A stretch of 57,922 bases of DNA from CAZIPN01 sp964541225. Its GTDB lineage: Bacteria > Actinomycetota > Coriobacteriia > Anaerosomatales > JAAXUF01. The notes beneath the pieces were generated by a model. It was not told the DNA's origin. It did no database searches and was given only the letters and a program-made list of their open reading frames with translations. This document shows, piece after piece, positions 42,745-50,491 of the stretch. The stretch spans positions 1-57,922 of the forward strand of contig CAZIPN010000012.1 in assembly GCA_964541225.1 (NCBI GenBank). The letters are read 5' to 3'. Made by a program: the position numbers and the translations under genes. Numbering within the stretch: position 1 is the stretch's first letter; every line of letters starts with the position of its first letter.

Positions 42745-43553
42745 ACGCTGCCGCCATCAAGCCTGCGGTTGAGACCGTGCGCGTGGTGTCTAATGATCGT
42801 GTCGCCGAGGGTGTCGGGTTGATGGTCTTGCATGCACCTCGGACTGCCGGTCTCGTGCAGCCTGGGCAATTCGTGCACGTGCGGGTGACGACGGACTCTG
42901 CAGCGATCCTGCGACGACCGTTCTCGGTTCATCGCACCTCCGAGGACCGCATCGAGATTCTCTATCAGATCCTCGGCACGGGAACTCTGCAACTCGCCGA
43001 GAAGAGGCCGGGCGATTCGATGGACGCCGTTGGTCCCCTCGGCCATGGCTGGGAGATTGAGCCGGGCACCACCCACGCGCTTCTCGTGGCCGGCGGTCTC
43101 GGCGCCGCCCCGCTTGCCATGCTTGCCGAGCGACTCGCTGAGCGCGGCATCGCCGTCGCGGTTGCCCATGGCGCGCCGACCGCATCGCGATTGGTGGCTC
43201 GGCGGGTGTTTGAGCAGGTGGCTCGGCGGGTGGAACTGGCCACCGATGATGGGTCGGCGGGGGAGAAGGGCTTCGTGACCGGACCGGTCGCGCGCTTGCT
43301 TGCCGAGGAGCGCTTCGACGTCGTGTACGCGTGCGGTCCCGAGCCCATGCAACGCGTTGTGGCCAGCATGGCGCATGACGCCGAGATTCGCTGCCAGGTG
43401 TCGCTTGAGCGCCTGATGGCGTGCGGGGTGGGGGCGTGCCTCTCTTGCGTCGTGAGCACGCGCGGGGGACTGAAGCGTGCGTGCGTGGACGGCCCCGTCT
43501 TCGATGGTGAGGAGGTAATCTGGGATGCGTCGCAGACACCACCGAAACACTAG
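42741..43553 (+). CDS. pyrK: Dihydroorotate dehydrogenase electron-transfer subunit
   Basis: FAD and [2Fe-2S] subunit passing electrons from PyrD to NAD, 270 aa. FAD domain GQFVHVRVTTDSAAILRRPFS, NAD domain LVAGGLGAAPLAMLAERL and YACGPEPMQRVV, and a cluster motif C-x4-C-x2-C plus a distal Cys (MACGVGACLSCVV, KRACVDGPVF). The GTG start is within the carB stop. It implies the PyrD partner is class 1B. Confidence 0.96.
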   Translation: MNAAAIKPAVETVRVVSNDRVAEGVGLMVLHAPRTAGLVQPGQFVHVRVTTDSAAILRRPFSVHRTSEDRIEILYQILGTGTLQLAEKRPGDSMDAVGPLGHGWEIEPGTTHALLVAGGLGAAPLAMLAERLAERGIAVAVAHGAPTASRLVARRVFEQVARRVELATDDGSAGEKGFVTGPVARLLAEERFDVVYACGPEPMQRVVASMAHDAEIRCQVSLERLMACGVGACLSCVVSTRGGLKRACVDGPVFDGEEVIWDASQTPPKH

Positions 43554-43679
43554 GACGGCGATCGGGTGCGGCCGCGTGTTCTGGGCTTGCGCGCCAGCCG
43601 CCTGCGTGCCAATTCTGAGGAGCGTACCCGGGAATCAGCGCGGAGTTCGCACGCCGAGTGGACTGCGCGGGAAATCGCG

Positions 43680-44606
43680 GTGAGCAGCGCCATCGACATG
43701 CGCGTGAGCGTCGGAGGGCTTGAGCTTCGCAATCCCGTGCTCACGGCGTCGGGCACCTTCGCGTCAGGACGCGAGTTCGCTGACTTCGCGGACATCTCCC
43801 GGCTCGGCGCGATCGTGACCAAGGGGGTGTCGAACGAACCCTGGTCTGGCAACGACAGCCCGCGAATCGCCGAGACCGCCAGCGGGATGCTGAACTCGAT
43901 TGGCCTGCAGAATCCTGGGGTCGAGGCCTTCGTCGAGCGCGACCTTGCCTGGCTTGCAGAACACGCCCCCGACACCCCGGTGGTCGTGAACGTGAGCGGC
44001 CATACCGCGCAGGAGTATGCGGCGGTGATCGAGCGTCTGGAATCGGAGTCTTCGGTTGCAGCCTACGAGATCAACATCTCGTGCCCCAATGTGGACGCGG
44101 GCGGAATGACCTTCGGGACGGATTGCGTTTCAGCTGCAGCCGTGACTCGGGCGTGTCGGGCGTTGACGCGACGCACACTCATCGTGAAGTTGACCCCCAA
44201 TGTGACCGATATTGCCGACATTGCCCGTTCGGTTGAGGCCGAGGGCGCCGATGGCGTCTCCCTCATCAACACGCTGCTGGGCATGGCCATCGACGCTGAC
44301 CGGCGCCGACCAATGCTCGCGCGGGTTGTCGGCGGCCTGTCCGGTCCCGCAATCAAGCCGGTTGCGCTGCGGATGGTGTGGCAGGTTGCGCGCGCCGTGC
44401 AGGTGCCCGTGGTCGGCATGGGCGGGATCATGGATGGCACGGACGCAGTCGAGTTCTTGCTGGCCGGGGCGAGTGCCGTTGCGGTGGGCACGGCGAACTT
44501 CGTTGATCCCGCCGCCACAATACGGGTTCTCGATGGAATCGAGGCGTACTGTCAGCGACAAGGGGTCGCGCGAGTTGCTGACCTGATTGGCGCGTTGGAG
44601 ACATGA
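43680..44606 (+). CDS. pyrD: Dihydroorotate dehydrogenase class 1B
   Basis: FMN enzyme oxidising dihydroorotate to orotate with NAD via PyrK, 308 aa from this start. Motifs: LRNPVLTASGTFASGREF, AIVTKGVSNEPWSGND, MLNSIGLQNPGVE, EINISCPNVDAGGM with the class 1 catalytic Cys, VKLTPNVTDI, GLSGPAIKPVALRMV and GMGGIMDGTDAVEFLLAGA. GTG 43680 gives a normal length. ATG 43698 is possible; upstream in-frame starts from 43566 add Arg-rich, non-family sequence. The 126 nt between pyrK and this start hold nothing obvious. Confidence 0.95.
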   Translation: MSSAIDMRVSVGGLELRNPVLTASGTFASGREFADFADISRLGAIVTKGVSNEPWSGNDSPRIAETASGMLNSIGLQNPGVEAFVERDLAWLAEHAPDTPVVVNVSGHTAQEYAAVIERLESESSVAAYEINISCPNVDAGGMTFGTDCVSAAAVTRACRALTRRTLIVKLTPNVTDIADIARSVEAEGADGVSLINTLLGMAIDADRRRPMLARVVGGLSGPAIKPVALRMVWQVARAVQVPVVGMGGIMDGTDAVEFLLAGASAVAVGTANFVDPAATIRVLDGIEAYCQRQGVARVADLIGALET

Positions 44607-44854
44607 GCGGCCGGGCTGATCGTTTCATCGAGAGGTTCGGGAGACTGCCGGAGCAACCGCCCCGAGAGATCATTCCTTCGCGGTGGCGTACGCCGGTGTT
44701 CGTGGCGATGATCATGCTCGGCACGATCGCCCTGGCGCTGCTCGCGTGGCTGGTCGTACTGCCGGCTATCTATGACCAGGCGGCAGGTGGATCGTCGCGA
44801 GGATCCGTGCCGAGCGGTGCGCAGGGTCCGGGGCAGAGGACTTTCAGTGAGTAG
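44603..44854 (+). CDS. Small single-pass membrane protein in the pyr operon
   Basis: 83-aa protein, no family recognised. Polar N-terminus (~residues 1-28: DRFIERFGRLPEQPP), one hydrophobic segment ~32-54 (FVAMIMLGTIALALLAWLVVL), and a short Gly/Ser-rich tail. The ATG overlaps the pyrD stop (ATGA) and pyrF starts 12 nt downstream, so it is translated as part of the operon. It could tether a pathway complex to the membrane, but that is only inference. Confidence 0.75.
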   Translation: MSGRADRFIERFGRLPEQPPREIIPSRWRTPVFVAMIMLGTIALALLAWLVVLPAIYDQAAGGSSRGSVPSGAQGPGQRTFSE

Positions 44855-44866
44855 TTGGGACGTGCG

Positions 44867-45706
44867 ATGAACGACAGCGAAGCGGATGCGAACCACATGG
44901 GTGAGGGACACGGTGCGAACCTGGCACACAGGACCGACGGGGCCCATGCGCCCGACGGTGGAGCCGGCGTGTACTCCTCGGCTGGTGTGAGCGTCGACGA
45001 TCGCGTGATCGTGGCACTCGACCTTCCTGCCGGCGATGCGCGGGCGCTTGCCGACACACTGCGCGGCCGTGTCCGATGGCTCAAGGTCGGGATGACGCTC
45101 TTCGACGAGAGTGGTCCGCAAATTGTCGACGACCTGCGCGAGAGAGGTTTCGACGTCTTCGTTGACTTGAAGCTCTACGATATTCCGCACCAGGTGGCAG
45201 GGGCCGCGGGAAATGTGGCGCGTCTGGGAGCGGGGATGCTCACGGTCCACGCATCGGGCGGTCTTGCGATGATGCAAGCAGCGGTGAACGCGGCGCGCCG
45301 AGCCGCCGAGGAGGTCGGCCTGCCAGCTCCTGCCGTTCTAGCTGTGACGGTGTTGACGAGCACTGATGACGCCGGTCTCGCCGAGGTGGGCGTCGGACGA
45401 CCCGCTCGCGAGCAGGTGAGCTTGCTGGCGGGACTGGCCAAGGAGGCCGGCGTCGATGGCGTCGTCTGCTCACCGCGTGAAGCTGCCGAGATGCGCGGGC
45501 TTCTCGGCGATCGAGCCCTCGTGGTGACACCTGGAGTCCGGCCGCAGTGGTCCGAAGCCAACGATCAGGCGCGCGTCGCCACGCCAGCCGAAGCGCTCAG
45601 CGCGGGCGCGAGTCATGTGGTGATCGGGCGGCCAGTTGTGGCGGCACCAGTTCCGGCCGAAGCGCTTGCGAGGGTTCTCGGCGAGATAGAAGGGGTTGGG
45701 CAATGA
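44867..45706 (+). CDS. pyrF: Orotidine-5'-phosphate decarboxylase
   Basis: Decarboxylates OMP to UMP, 279 aa from ATG 44867. Motifs: VIVALDLPAGDARALAD, LKVGMTLF, FVDLKLYDIPHQVAGAA with catalytic Asp ~100, Lys ~102 and Asp ~105, VHASGGLAMMQAA, LVVTPGVRPQW and VVIGRPVVAAP. The catalytic core starts only near residue ~44; before it lies a Gly/Ala/His-rich stretch not typical of the ~235-aa family, so the true start may be an internal GTG/ATG. Overlaps pyrE by 4 nt. Confidence 0.95.
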   Translation: MNDSEADANHMGEGHGANLAHRTDGAHAPDGGAGVYSSAGVSVDDRVIVALDLPAGDARALADTLRGRVRWLKVGMTLFDESGPQIVDDLRERGFDVFVDLKLYDIPHQVAGAAGNVARLGAGMLTVHASGGLAMMQAAVNAARRAAEEVGLPAPAVLAVTVLTSTDDAGLAEVGVGRPAREQVSLLAGLAKEAGVDGVVCSPREAAEMRGLLGDRALVVTPGVRPQWSEANDQARVATPAEALSAGASHVVIGRPVVAAPVPAEALARVLGEIEGVGQ

Positions 45707-46287
45707 CAGAACTCACCGACGCGCAGATCATCGAGGCGCTCGAGAAGTCGGATGCGATCCGGCACGGGCATTTCGTCTTGACCAGCGGACGGCATTCGGA
45801 CACGTACGTGCAATGCGCTCGCATCTTGGAGGACCCCAAGCTGACGACAGAGCTCGCTCAGACCGCCGTGGCGCGTCTGCCCAAGAATCTCGAAATCGAC
45901 ATGATCGCGGCACCGGCGGTGGGCGGACTCGTCATTGGGTTCGCGGTCGCCCAGGTGCTGGGTGTGAAGTTCATCTTCAGTGAGCGCGAGCATGGGAAGA
46001 TGGCGTTTCGCCGAGCGTTCACGGTGCCAGCGGGGGCTCGAGTGCTCGTGGTCGAAGACGTAGTTACCACAGGTGGGAGCGTCGCAGAGGTCGTTGACCT
46101 GGTGCGTTCAGTGGGCGGAGAGGTCGTCGGCGCAGTGGCGTTGATTGACCGCGGTGGAGAGAAAGCCTTCAACGTTCCGTTCTGGCCTCTCCTTAGACTC
46201 GAGGTTGAGTCTTGGGGGGCCGATTCGTGTAGCCTGTGTACGGATGGGATACCGGTCTATTCGGCTGGCAGTCGTCGACTTTCGTAG
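45703..46287 (+). CDS. pyrE: Orotate phosphoribosyltransferase
   Basis: Makes OMP from orotate and PRPP, 194 aa. GHFVLTSGRHSDTYVQCAR, PAVGGLVIGFAVAQVLGV, FSEREHGKMAFRRAF and the PRPP motif RVLVVEDVVTTGGSVAEVV. ATG 45703 overlaps pyrF. Last gene of the pyr operon. Confidence 0.96.
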   Translation: MTELTDAQIIEALEKSDAIRHGHFVLTSGRHSDTYVQCARILEDPKLTTELAQTAVARLPKNLEIDMIAAPAVGGLVIGFAVAQVLGVKFIFSEREHGKMAFRRAFTVPAGARVLVVEDVVTTGGSVAEVVDLVRSVGGEVVGAVALIDRGGEKAFNVPFWPLLRLEVESWGADSCSLCTDGIPVYSAGSRRLS

Positions 46288-46293
46288 GAACGG

Positions 46294-46323
46294 TTGGCAT
46301 ATCCGCAGGTCACGGCGTAGCAT
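46294..46323 (+). promoter_or_regulatory. Predicted promoter of mihF
   Basis: TTGGCA (46294-46299), 18-nt spacer, TAGCAT (46318-46323), in the 123-nt gap after pyrE. Confidence 0.5.
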
Positions 46324-46410
46324 AGTGCTTGTGTTGAGTTGCTTGCGGCGTCTGCCCATACCACGATCGCCCCAGGTGACTGAGCCCCGCCTGTGAGACG
46401 AGGAGGAACC

Positions 46411-46719
46411 ATGGCACTTCCGAACCTGTCAGACGCGGATCGACAGAAGGCGCTGAAGAAGGCGGCCGAGGCCCGTCAGAAGCGAGCTGCGCTTCGTGCG
46501 GAGATCAAGGGCGGCAATCTCTCTTTCGCCGCTGTCATGAAGAAGAGTGACGATCCTGTTGTCGCTCGCATGAAGGTGTCCACGTTGCTTGAGTCGCTTC
46601 CCGGCTTCGGCAAGGCCAAGGCGTCGAAGATCATGACGGAACTCGAGATCTCTCAGAGCCGTCGTGTACAGGGTCTCGGCGCTCGCCAGCGCGAGCAGCT
46701 TCTGGATCGCCTGGGCTAA
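46411..46719 (+). CDS. mihF: Actinobacterial integration host factor (mIHF)
   Basis: 102-aa nucleoid-associated, DNA-binding protein with a helix-two-turn-helix core. N-terminal basic helix (RQKALKKAAEARQKRAALRAE), then MKVSTLLESLPGFGKAKASKI (helix-hairpin-like GFGKAKA motif) and ISQSRRVQGLGARQREQLL. AGGAGG lies 4 nt before the ATG. The family is a hallmark of Actinobacteria, and its place before gmk-rpoZ is standard there. Confidence 0.95.
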   Translation: MALPNLSDADRQKALKKAAEARQKRAALRAEIKGGNLSFAAVMKKSDDPVVARMKVSTLLESLPGFGKAKASKIMTELEISQSRRVQGLGARQREQLLDRLG

Positions 46720-46774
46720 GGCATGCTGCACCGGCGCGGCCCGCGCGCTCGGGGCCCGTCGATGCCGTGCACGC

Positions 46775-47347
46775 ATGCGCAAAGGCAATCTCCTCATCAT
46801 CTCGGGGCCGTCTGGCGCCGGCAAAGGCACGCTGGTCAAGGCAGTAGAGGCTTTGGTGCCAGACGTGTGGGTGTCCGTGTCGGCAACCACTCGAGCGCCG
46901 CGCCCTGGTGAGGTTGAAGGTCGTCACTACGCGTTCGTCACGGAGGAGGAGTTTTCCTCACTTGCCGATGGCGGGGGTCTGCTTGAGTGGGCTGAGGTCC
47001 ACGGCAACCGCTACGGTACGCCGCGAGCTGCAGTAGAGAACAAGGTTGCCCAGGGCCATCAGGTCATCTTGGAGATCGATCCGCAAGGCGCGTTTCAGGT
47101 CAAGCGAGTGTGGCCCGAATCGGTGCTGATCTTCATCATGCCGCCGTCAATGGACGAACTTGAGCGGCGTCTTCTCGTTCGCGGAAGCGAAACCGAGGCA
47201 CAAGTTGAAACGCGATTGGAGACAGCGAAACGTGAGCTTGAGCTTGTCGGCGAGTATGATCATGTGGTAATAAACGACGACGTGCCGCGAGCAACAAATG
47301 AGCTCGTGGCAATCATCGACTCCCACGCCAACTCAAAGGATGAGTAG
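46775..47347 (+). CDS. gmk: Guanylate kinase
   Basis: Phosphorylates GMP to GDP, 190 aa. P-loop ISGPSGAGKGTLVK at residues ~8-21, SVSATTRAPRPGEVEGRHYAFV, LEWAEVHGNRYGTPRAAVE, LEIDPQGAFQVK and C-terminal DHVVINDDVPRAT. ATG 46775 gives the canonical length but has no clear ribosome-binding site, so translation may be coupled to mihF. Confidence 0.96.
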   Translation: MRKGNLLIISGPSGAGKGTLVKAVEALVPDVWVSVSATTRAPRPGEVEGRHYAFVTEEEFSSLADGGGLLEWAEVHGNRYGTPRAAVENKVAQGHQVILEIDPQGAFQVKRVWPESVLIFIMPPSMDELERRLLVRGSETEAQVETRLETAKRELELVGEYDHVVINDDVPRATNELVAIIDSHANSKDE

Positions 47348-47352
47348 GACCT

Positions 47353-47604
47353 ATGTCTGTCATCAATCCTGAAATAGACGCGCTGCTTGCCACCGTCGAC
47401 TCCAAGTACACACTGTGCATCGTGGCTTCCAAGCGCGCTCGGCAGATCAATGACATGATTCACGGCGTTCGCGATCAGGCACTGCTCACCATGCCGACGA
47501 GCGAGATTGCGAAGTTGACGAGCACCAAGCCGCTGTCGCTTGCCATGGAGGAGATCGCCAATGGCGACGTCGCGTACGAGCGCACCAAGGACAGCTACAA
47601 GTAG
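47353..47604 (+). CDS. rpoZ: RNA polymerase omega subunit
   Basis: 83-aa omega subunit that stabilises the beta-prime subunit. Family signature YTLCIVASKRARQINDMI with the conserved ARQ, and KPLSLAMEEIANGDVAYER. It lies 5 nt after gmk, the usual gmk-rpoZ pair. Confidence 0.95.
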   Translation: MSVINPEIDALLATVDSKYTLCIVASKRARQINDMIHGVRDQALLTMPTSEIAKLTSTKPLSLAMEEIANGDVAYERTKDSYK

Positions 47605-47621
47605 CGCGGCGCGGTAGCCCT

Positions 47622-48878
47622 GTGTTTGAGAGGGTCTGCCTCGTCCACTTTCACGAACTCGGCCTCAAAGGTCGAAATCGAGCGCAATTCGAGCGTCGGC
47701 TTCGGGAGAACATCGAGGCGGCGCTCGTTGGCTTTCCGGTGGCCGGTGTCGAGCGAATTGCTTCGCGTGTGCTGGTGGTTGTCGAAGACCCCGAACGCGT
47801 TGCCGAGGTTGCTCGGCGCGTTGCCGTGCTCCCAGGGGTGCAGTCGATCTCGGTAGGCTACCGAACCGCGCGGGAGCCCGCGCAAATGGAGCAGGCTGCG
47901 CTCCTAGCGATCCGCGATGCCGGGGCGTTTTCCACGTTTCGCATCGAAGCGCGGCGAAGCAACACCGATTACCCCGAGCCGAGTGTCGAGATCAACCGGC
48001 GCATCGGTGCGTCGGTTCAGCGAGAGACCGGGGCTGCGGTTGATCTCACATCGCCGGACGTCACCGTGCGGGTCTCGGTGGTGCAAGGGAGCGTCTACGT
48101 GTCGTCTGCCGAGATTCCGGGCATTGGCGGGCTTCCCGCCGGCATCTCCGGCCGCGTGGTGAGCCTGCTCTCCGCAGGAATCGATTCTCCGGTAGCAAGT
48201 TGGAGACTGCTACGTCGCGGCGCCATGGTGATCGGCGTTCATTTCTCGGGCAGGCCGCAGACGAACGACTCCAGCGAGCGGCTCGTCCGCGAGATAGGCG
48301 AGCGACTCGCGCTTACCGGTGGTCTCGCGCGCATCTACATCGCGCCCTTCGGCGACCTGCAACGTGAGATCTCGCTGGAGAGTCCGCCGGACTTGCGCGT
48401 GCTGCTCTATCGCCGCCTGATGGTGCGAGTCGCCGAGGAAATCGCGCGGGCCGAGCACGCCAAGGCGCTGGTGACCGGCGAGTCTCTCGGCCAGGTTGCA
48501 TCGCAAACGCTGGAGAACATCGCCGCCATCGACGAAGTCGCCACCCTGCCGATCCTGCGTCCGCTCGTCGGAAGCGACAAGCTCGAGATCATCGACGACG
48601 CCCGGCGCATCGGCACCTATGAGATCTCGACGACCGACCACATTGATTGCTGCACTCTGTTCATGCCGCGCACCCCCGAGACGCATGCCAGGCTTGCCGA
48701 GGTGGTGGAAGCGTGGGAGTCGCTTCCGCACGAGCGTATGGTCCACGACGCGCTCGCAAGCGTGTCGTGGAGCGATTTCGGCGCTCGCGGGTATCGGCCG
48801 CCGAAGGCCTGGCCGACGGCGGGTGACGGCACTCAGCGCAAGGCTGGGCTAGCTCCAGACGACGGCGCTCAGCCGTGA
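47622..48878 (+). CDS. thiI: tRNA 4-thiouridine synthetase ThiI
   Basis: Adenylates U8 of tRNA for 4-thiouridine formation and can serve thiamine thiazole synthesis. 418 aa: N-terminal ferredoxin-like plus THUMP domain (HFHELGLKGRNRAQFERRL; INRRIGASVQRETG), PP-loop AANH domain with LLSAGIDSPVASWRLLRRG, VTGESLGQVASQTLENI, and DHIDCCTLFMPRTPETHA. There is no C-terminal rhodanese domain, as in Bacillus ThiI, so a separate sulfur donor is needed. The GTG start at 47622 lacks a clear site. Overlaps the next gene by 4 nt. Confidence 0.94.
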   Translation: MFERVCLVHFHELGLKGRNRAQFERRLRENIEAALVGFPVAGVERIASRVLVVVEDPERVAEVARRVAVLPGVQSISVGYRTAREPAQMEQAALLAIRDAGAFSTFRIEARRSNTDYPEPSVEINRRIGASVQRETGAAVDLTSPDVTVRVSVVQGSVYVSSAEIPGIGGLPAGISGRVVSLLSAGIDSPVASWRLLRRGAMVIGVHFSGRPQTNDSSERLVREIGERLALTGGLARIYIAPFGDLQREISLESPPDLRVLLYRRLMVRVAEEIARAEHAKALVTGESLGQVASQTLENIAAIDEVATLPILRPLVGSDKLEIIDDARRIGTYEISTTDHIDCCTLFMPRTPETHARLAEVVEAWESLPHERMVHDALASVSWSDFGARGYRPPKAWPTAGDGTQRKAGLAPDDGAQP

Positions 48879-49813
48879 GCCGGCCGCTGCGCATTCTGGC
48901 GCTCGAGCCCTACTACGGAGGCAGTCATCGCGCTGTCCTCGACGGGCTTGTGGCCCGCGTCGAGGCCGACTGGACGCTGCTGACGCTGCCTGCGCGCAAG
49001 TGGAAGTGGCGCATGCGTGGCTCGGCGATCACGATGGCCGAGCAGGCGCGCTCCATCGCCCGCGAGCGCGCGACCGATCGGCCGTTCGACGTCATCTTCG
49101 CGTCGACGTTCATCAACCTCGCCGAGTTCCGCGGGCTTGTCGGCGGCTTTGTCGCGCAGGTGCCGGCGATCGTGTACTTCCACGAGAACCAGCTCGTCTA
49201 NNNNNNNNNNNNNNNNNNNNNNNNNNNNNNNNNNNNNNNNNNNNNNNNNNNNNNNNNNNNNNNNNNNNNNNNNNNNNNNNNNNNNNNNNNNNNNNNNNNN
49301 TGGCCGCATCGCTGGGAGCATGACAAGGATCCCGACGCGTTCTTCTCGGCGGTTGCGCAACTTGCCGCCGAAGGGCTCGACTTCGAGGTCGCCGTCGCTG
49401 GACAGGCGTTTCGCGACGTGCCCGACGCGATTGCGGCAGCCGAGCGCACGCTGGGTTCTCGGCTGGTGCATGTGGGCGAGCCTGCGTCGCGCGAGGAGTA
49501 TGCGCGCCTGCTGGCGAGCTGCGACATCAGCGTGTCGACCGCCATCAACGAGTTCTTCGGCATCGCGATGATGGAATCGGCGTACGCTGGCTGCTTCCCG
49601 CTCGTGCCCGATCGGCTTGCGTATCCGGAGCTCTATCCTGCAGAGATGCGCTACTCAGATGCCGAGCAGCTTGTCGCCATGCTGCGCTCGCTCGTGCTCT
49701 TGCCCCCGCCTCCGGGAGCGGCGCGGGGAATCGCCGAGCACCGCACGTTCGACGCGCTGACGGGGGCATACGAGCGACTGCTGCGCGAAGTCGCCGAGGT
49801 GGACTCGGCGTAG
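48875..49813 (+). CDS. QTMAN/GTDC1-like tRNA-queuosine mannosyltransferase homologue, with internal gap
   Basis: GT-B glycosyltransferase-like protein with an N-terminal DUF3524 domain: LALEPYYGGSHRAVLDGL, LPARKWKWRMRG, FASTFINLAEFRG and YFHENQLV. After the gap it continues with the family motif WPHRWEHDKDP, then FEVAVAGQAFRDVP and EFFGIAMMESAYAGCFPLVPDRLAYPELYP (donor-binding EFFG and E). The animal relative mannosylates queuosine in tRNA-Asp. 108 residues before and 170 after the 100-N gap give ~278; the family needs roughly 90 or more extra residues there, so the gap size is a placeholder. GTG overlaps thiI (GTGA). A mannosyl-queuosine role here is inference. Confidence 0.82.
   Translation: MSRPLRILALEPYYGGSHRAVLDGLVARVEADWTLLTLPARKWKWRMRGSAITMAEQARSIARERATDRPFDVIFASTFINLAEFRGLVGGFVAQVPAIVYFHENQLVXXXXXXXXXXXXXXXXXXXXXXXXXXXXXXXXXXWPHRWEHDKDPDAFFSAVAQLAAEGLDFEVAVAGQAFRDVPDAIAAAERTLGSRLVHVGEPASREEYARLLASCDISVSTAINEFFGIAMMESAYAGCFPLVPDRLAYPELYPAEMRYSDAEQLVAMLRSLVLLPPPPGAARGIAEHRTFDALTGAYERLLREVAEVDSA
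49201..49300. other. Assembly gap (100 N)
   Basis: Exactly 100 Ns inside the glycosyltransferase gene, a standard unknown-length placeholder. The reading frame happens to be kept and family motifs match on both sides, supporting the join, but the real missing length is probably larger (~300 nt or more). Confidence 0.99.
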
Positions 49814-50021
49814 CGGCAAGCAGGTGCTGCGGAGGCAGGTGGCCAGCTGCAGGGGTGGGAAGGGGCCGGGAGCCAGCGCGGTGGCGGGCGGTCGGCTGCC
49901 GGGGCAAGCCGAGGCGTGCGATTCCTTGCGAATCGTACTGCCAGTAGCCATGAAGAGCGGGACCGGTCATTCTGATGCGAGTGTTGCGCGCGATGTGTGC
50001 AGGCAGGGGGAGTGATTCACG

Positions 50022-50228
50022 ATGGCCGACCACGATTCCGGCACAGCTGACGATGGCGAGCTGATTCTCGCTCAGGAACCCGCAGGCACCACCATCGCGA
50101 TTCCGTCCGAACCGGCGCCAGAGAGTTCGTCGCATCCCGAGCCGACCCCGGACGAAGTCCTCGCGGAGACCGAGCAAGAGGATCCGGATGTTGGCATCGA
50201 TGGCACGGGAGTAGGCGAGCTTCCGTAG
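50022..50228 (+). CDS. Small acidic low-complexity protein, hypothetical
   Basis: 68-aa ORF, very acidic and Pro/Glu/Asp-rich (ESSSHPEPTPDEVLAETEQE), no hydrophobic segment. A GGGGGAG site at 50006-50012 lies 9 nt before the ATG, and the codons end mostly in G or C. It is isolated between the glycosyltransferase gene and the membrane HD-GYP genes. It may be real but has no recognisable domain. Confidence 0.5.
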   Translation: MADHDSGTADDGELILAQEPAGTTIAIPSEPAPESSSHPEPTPDEVLAETEQEDPDVGIDGTGVGELP

Positions 50229-50256
50229 CGGAGAGCGTGCCGCAAGCAAGTTGACG

Positions 50257-50300
50257 CAGTCGAGCGCACGCGGCGGGCGAAAACTCCCACAGTCGAGCGC
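50257..50300 (+). repeat. 11-bp direct repeat, 33-bp period
   Basis: CAGTCGAGCGC occurs at 50257-50267 and 50290-50300, starts 33 bp apart (about three helical turns), upstream of the HD-GYP pair. The spacing would place two proteins on one DNA face, so it may be an operator. Confidence 0.5.
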
Positions 50301-50329
50301 CGATACATTCCTTTCGGCGGGCACTTTGA

Positions 50330-50470
50330 GGGATACTGTACGGTGGCGTCCGGGAAGCTGCCGACGCGTTCGCGTGAGCGATGGGACCGGCACCCGGTGA
50401 CCAACAATGCGTGCGGGGTCCTCGGCGTGGTGGGGGATTTCGGCGGACTTTGAGCAGCCGCGGCCGACCG
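50330..50470 (+). other. Structured leader upstream of the HD-GYP genes
   Basis: Non-coding stretch with several small inverted repeats: GCGTC/GACGC around 50353-50375, ACGCG/CGCGT around 50370-50385 and ACCGG/CCGGT around 50387-50400. A possible -10 (GATACT at ~50333) starts it. I cannot assign it to a riboswitch class. Confidence 0.35.
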
Positions 50471-50491
50471 CGACGCAATATGGGGACGGCG

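Noticed and set aside
43566..43679. 38-residue N-terminal extension of PyrD
   Set aside because: The extension is Arg/Ser-rich and unlike the family; starting at 43680 gives the normal class 1B length.
46664..46774. Longer guanylate kinase beginning inside mihF
   Set aside because: It would add 37 non-conserved residues; the P-loop spacing fits a start at 46775.
50330..50470. Possible c-di-GMP-I (GEMM) riboswitch before the HD-GYP genes
   Set aside because: The conserved GEMM core elements (GGCAAACC-type and ACGCAAAGCC-type) are absent; kept only as an unassigned structured leader.
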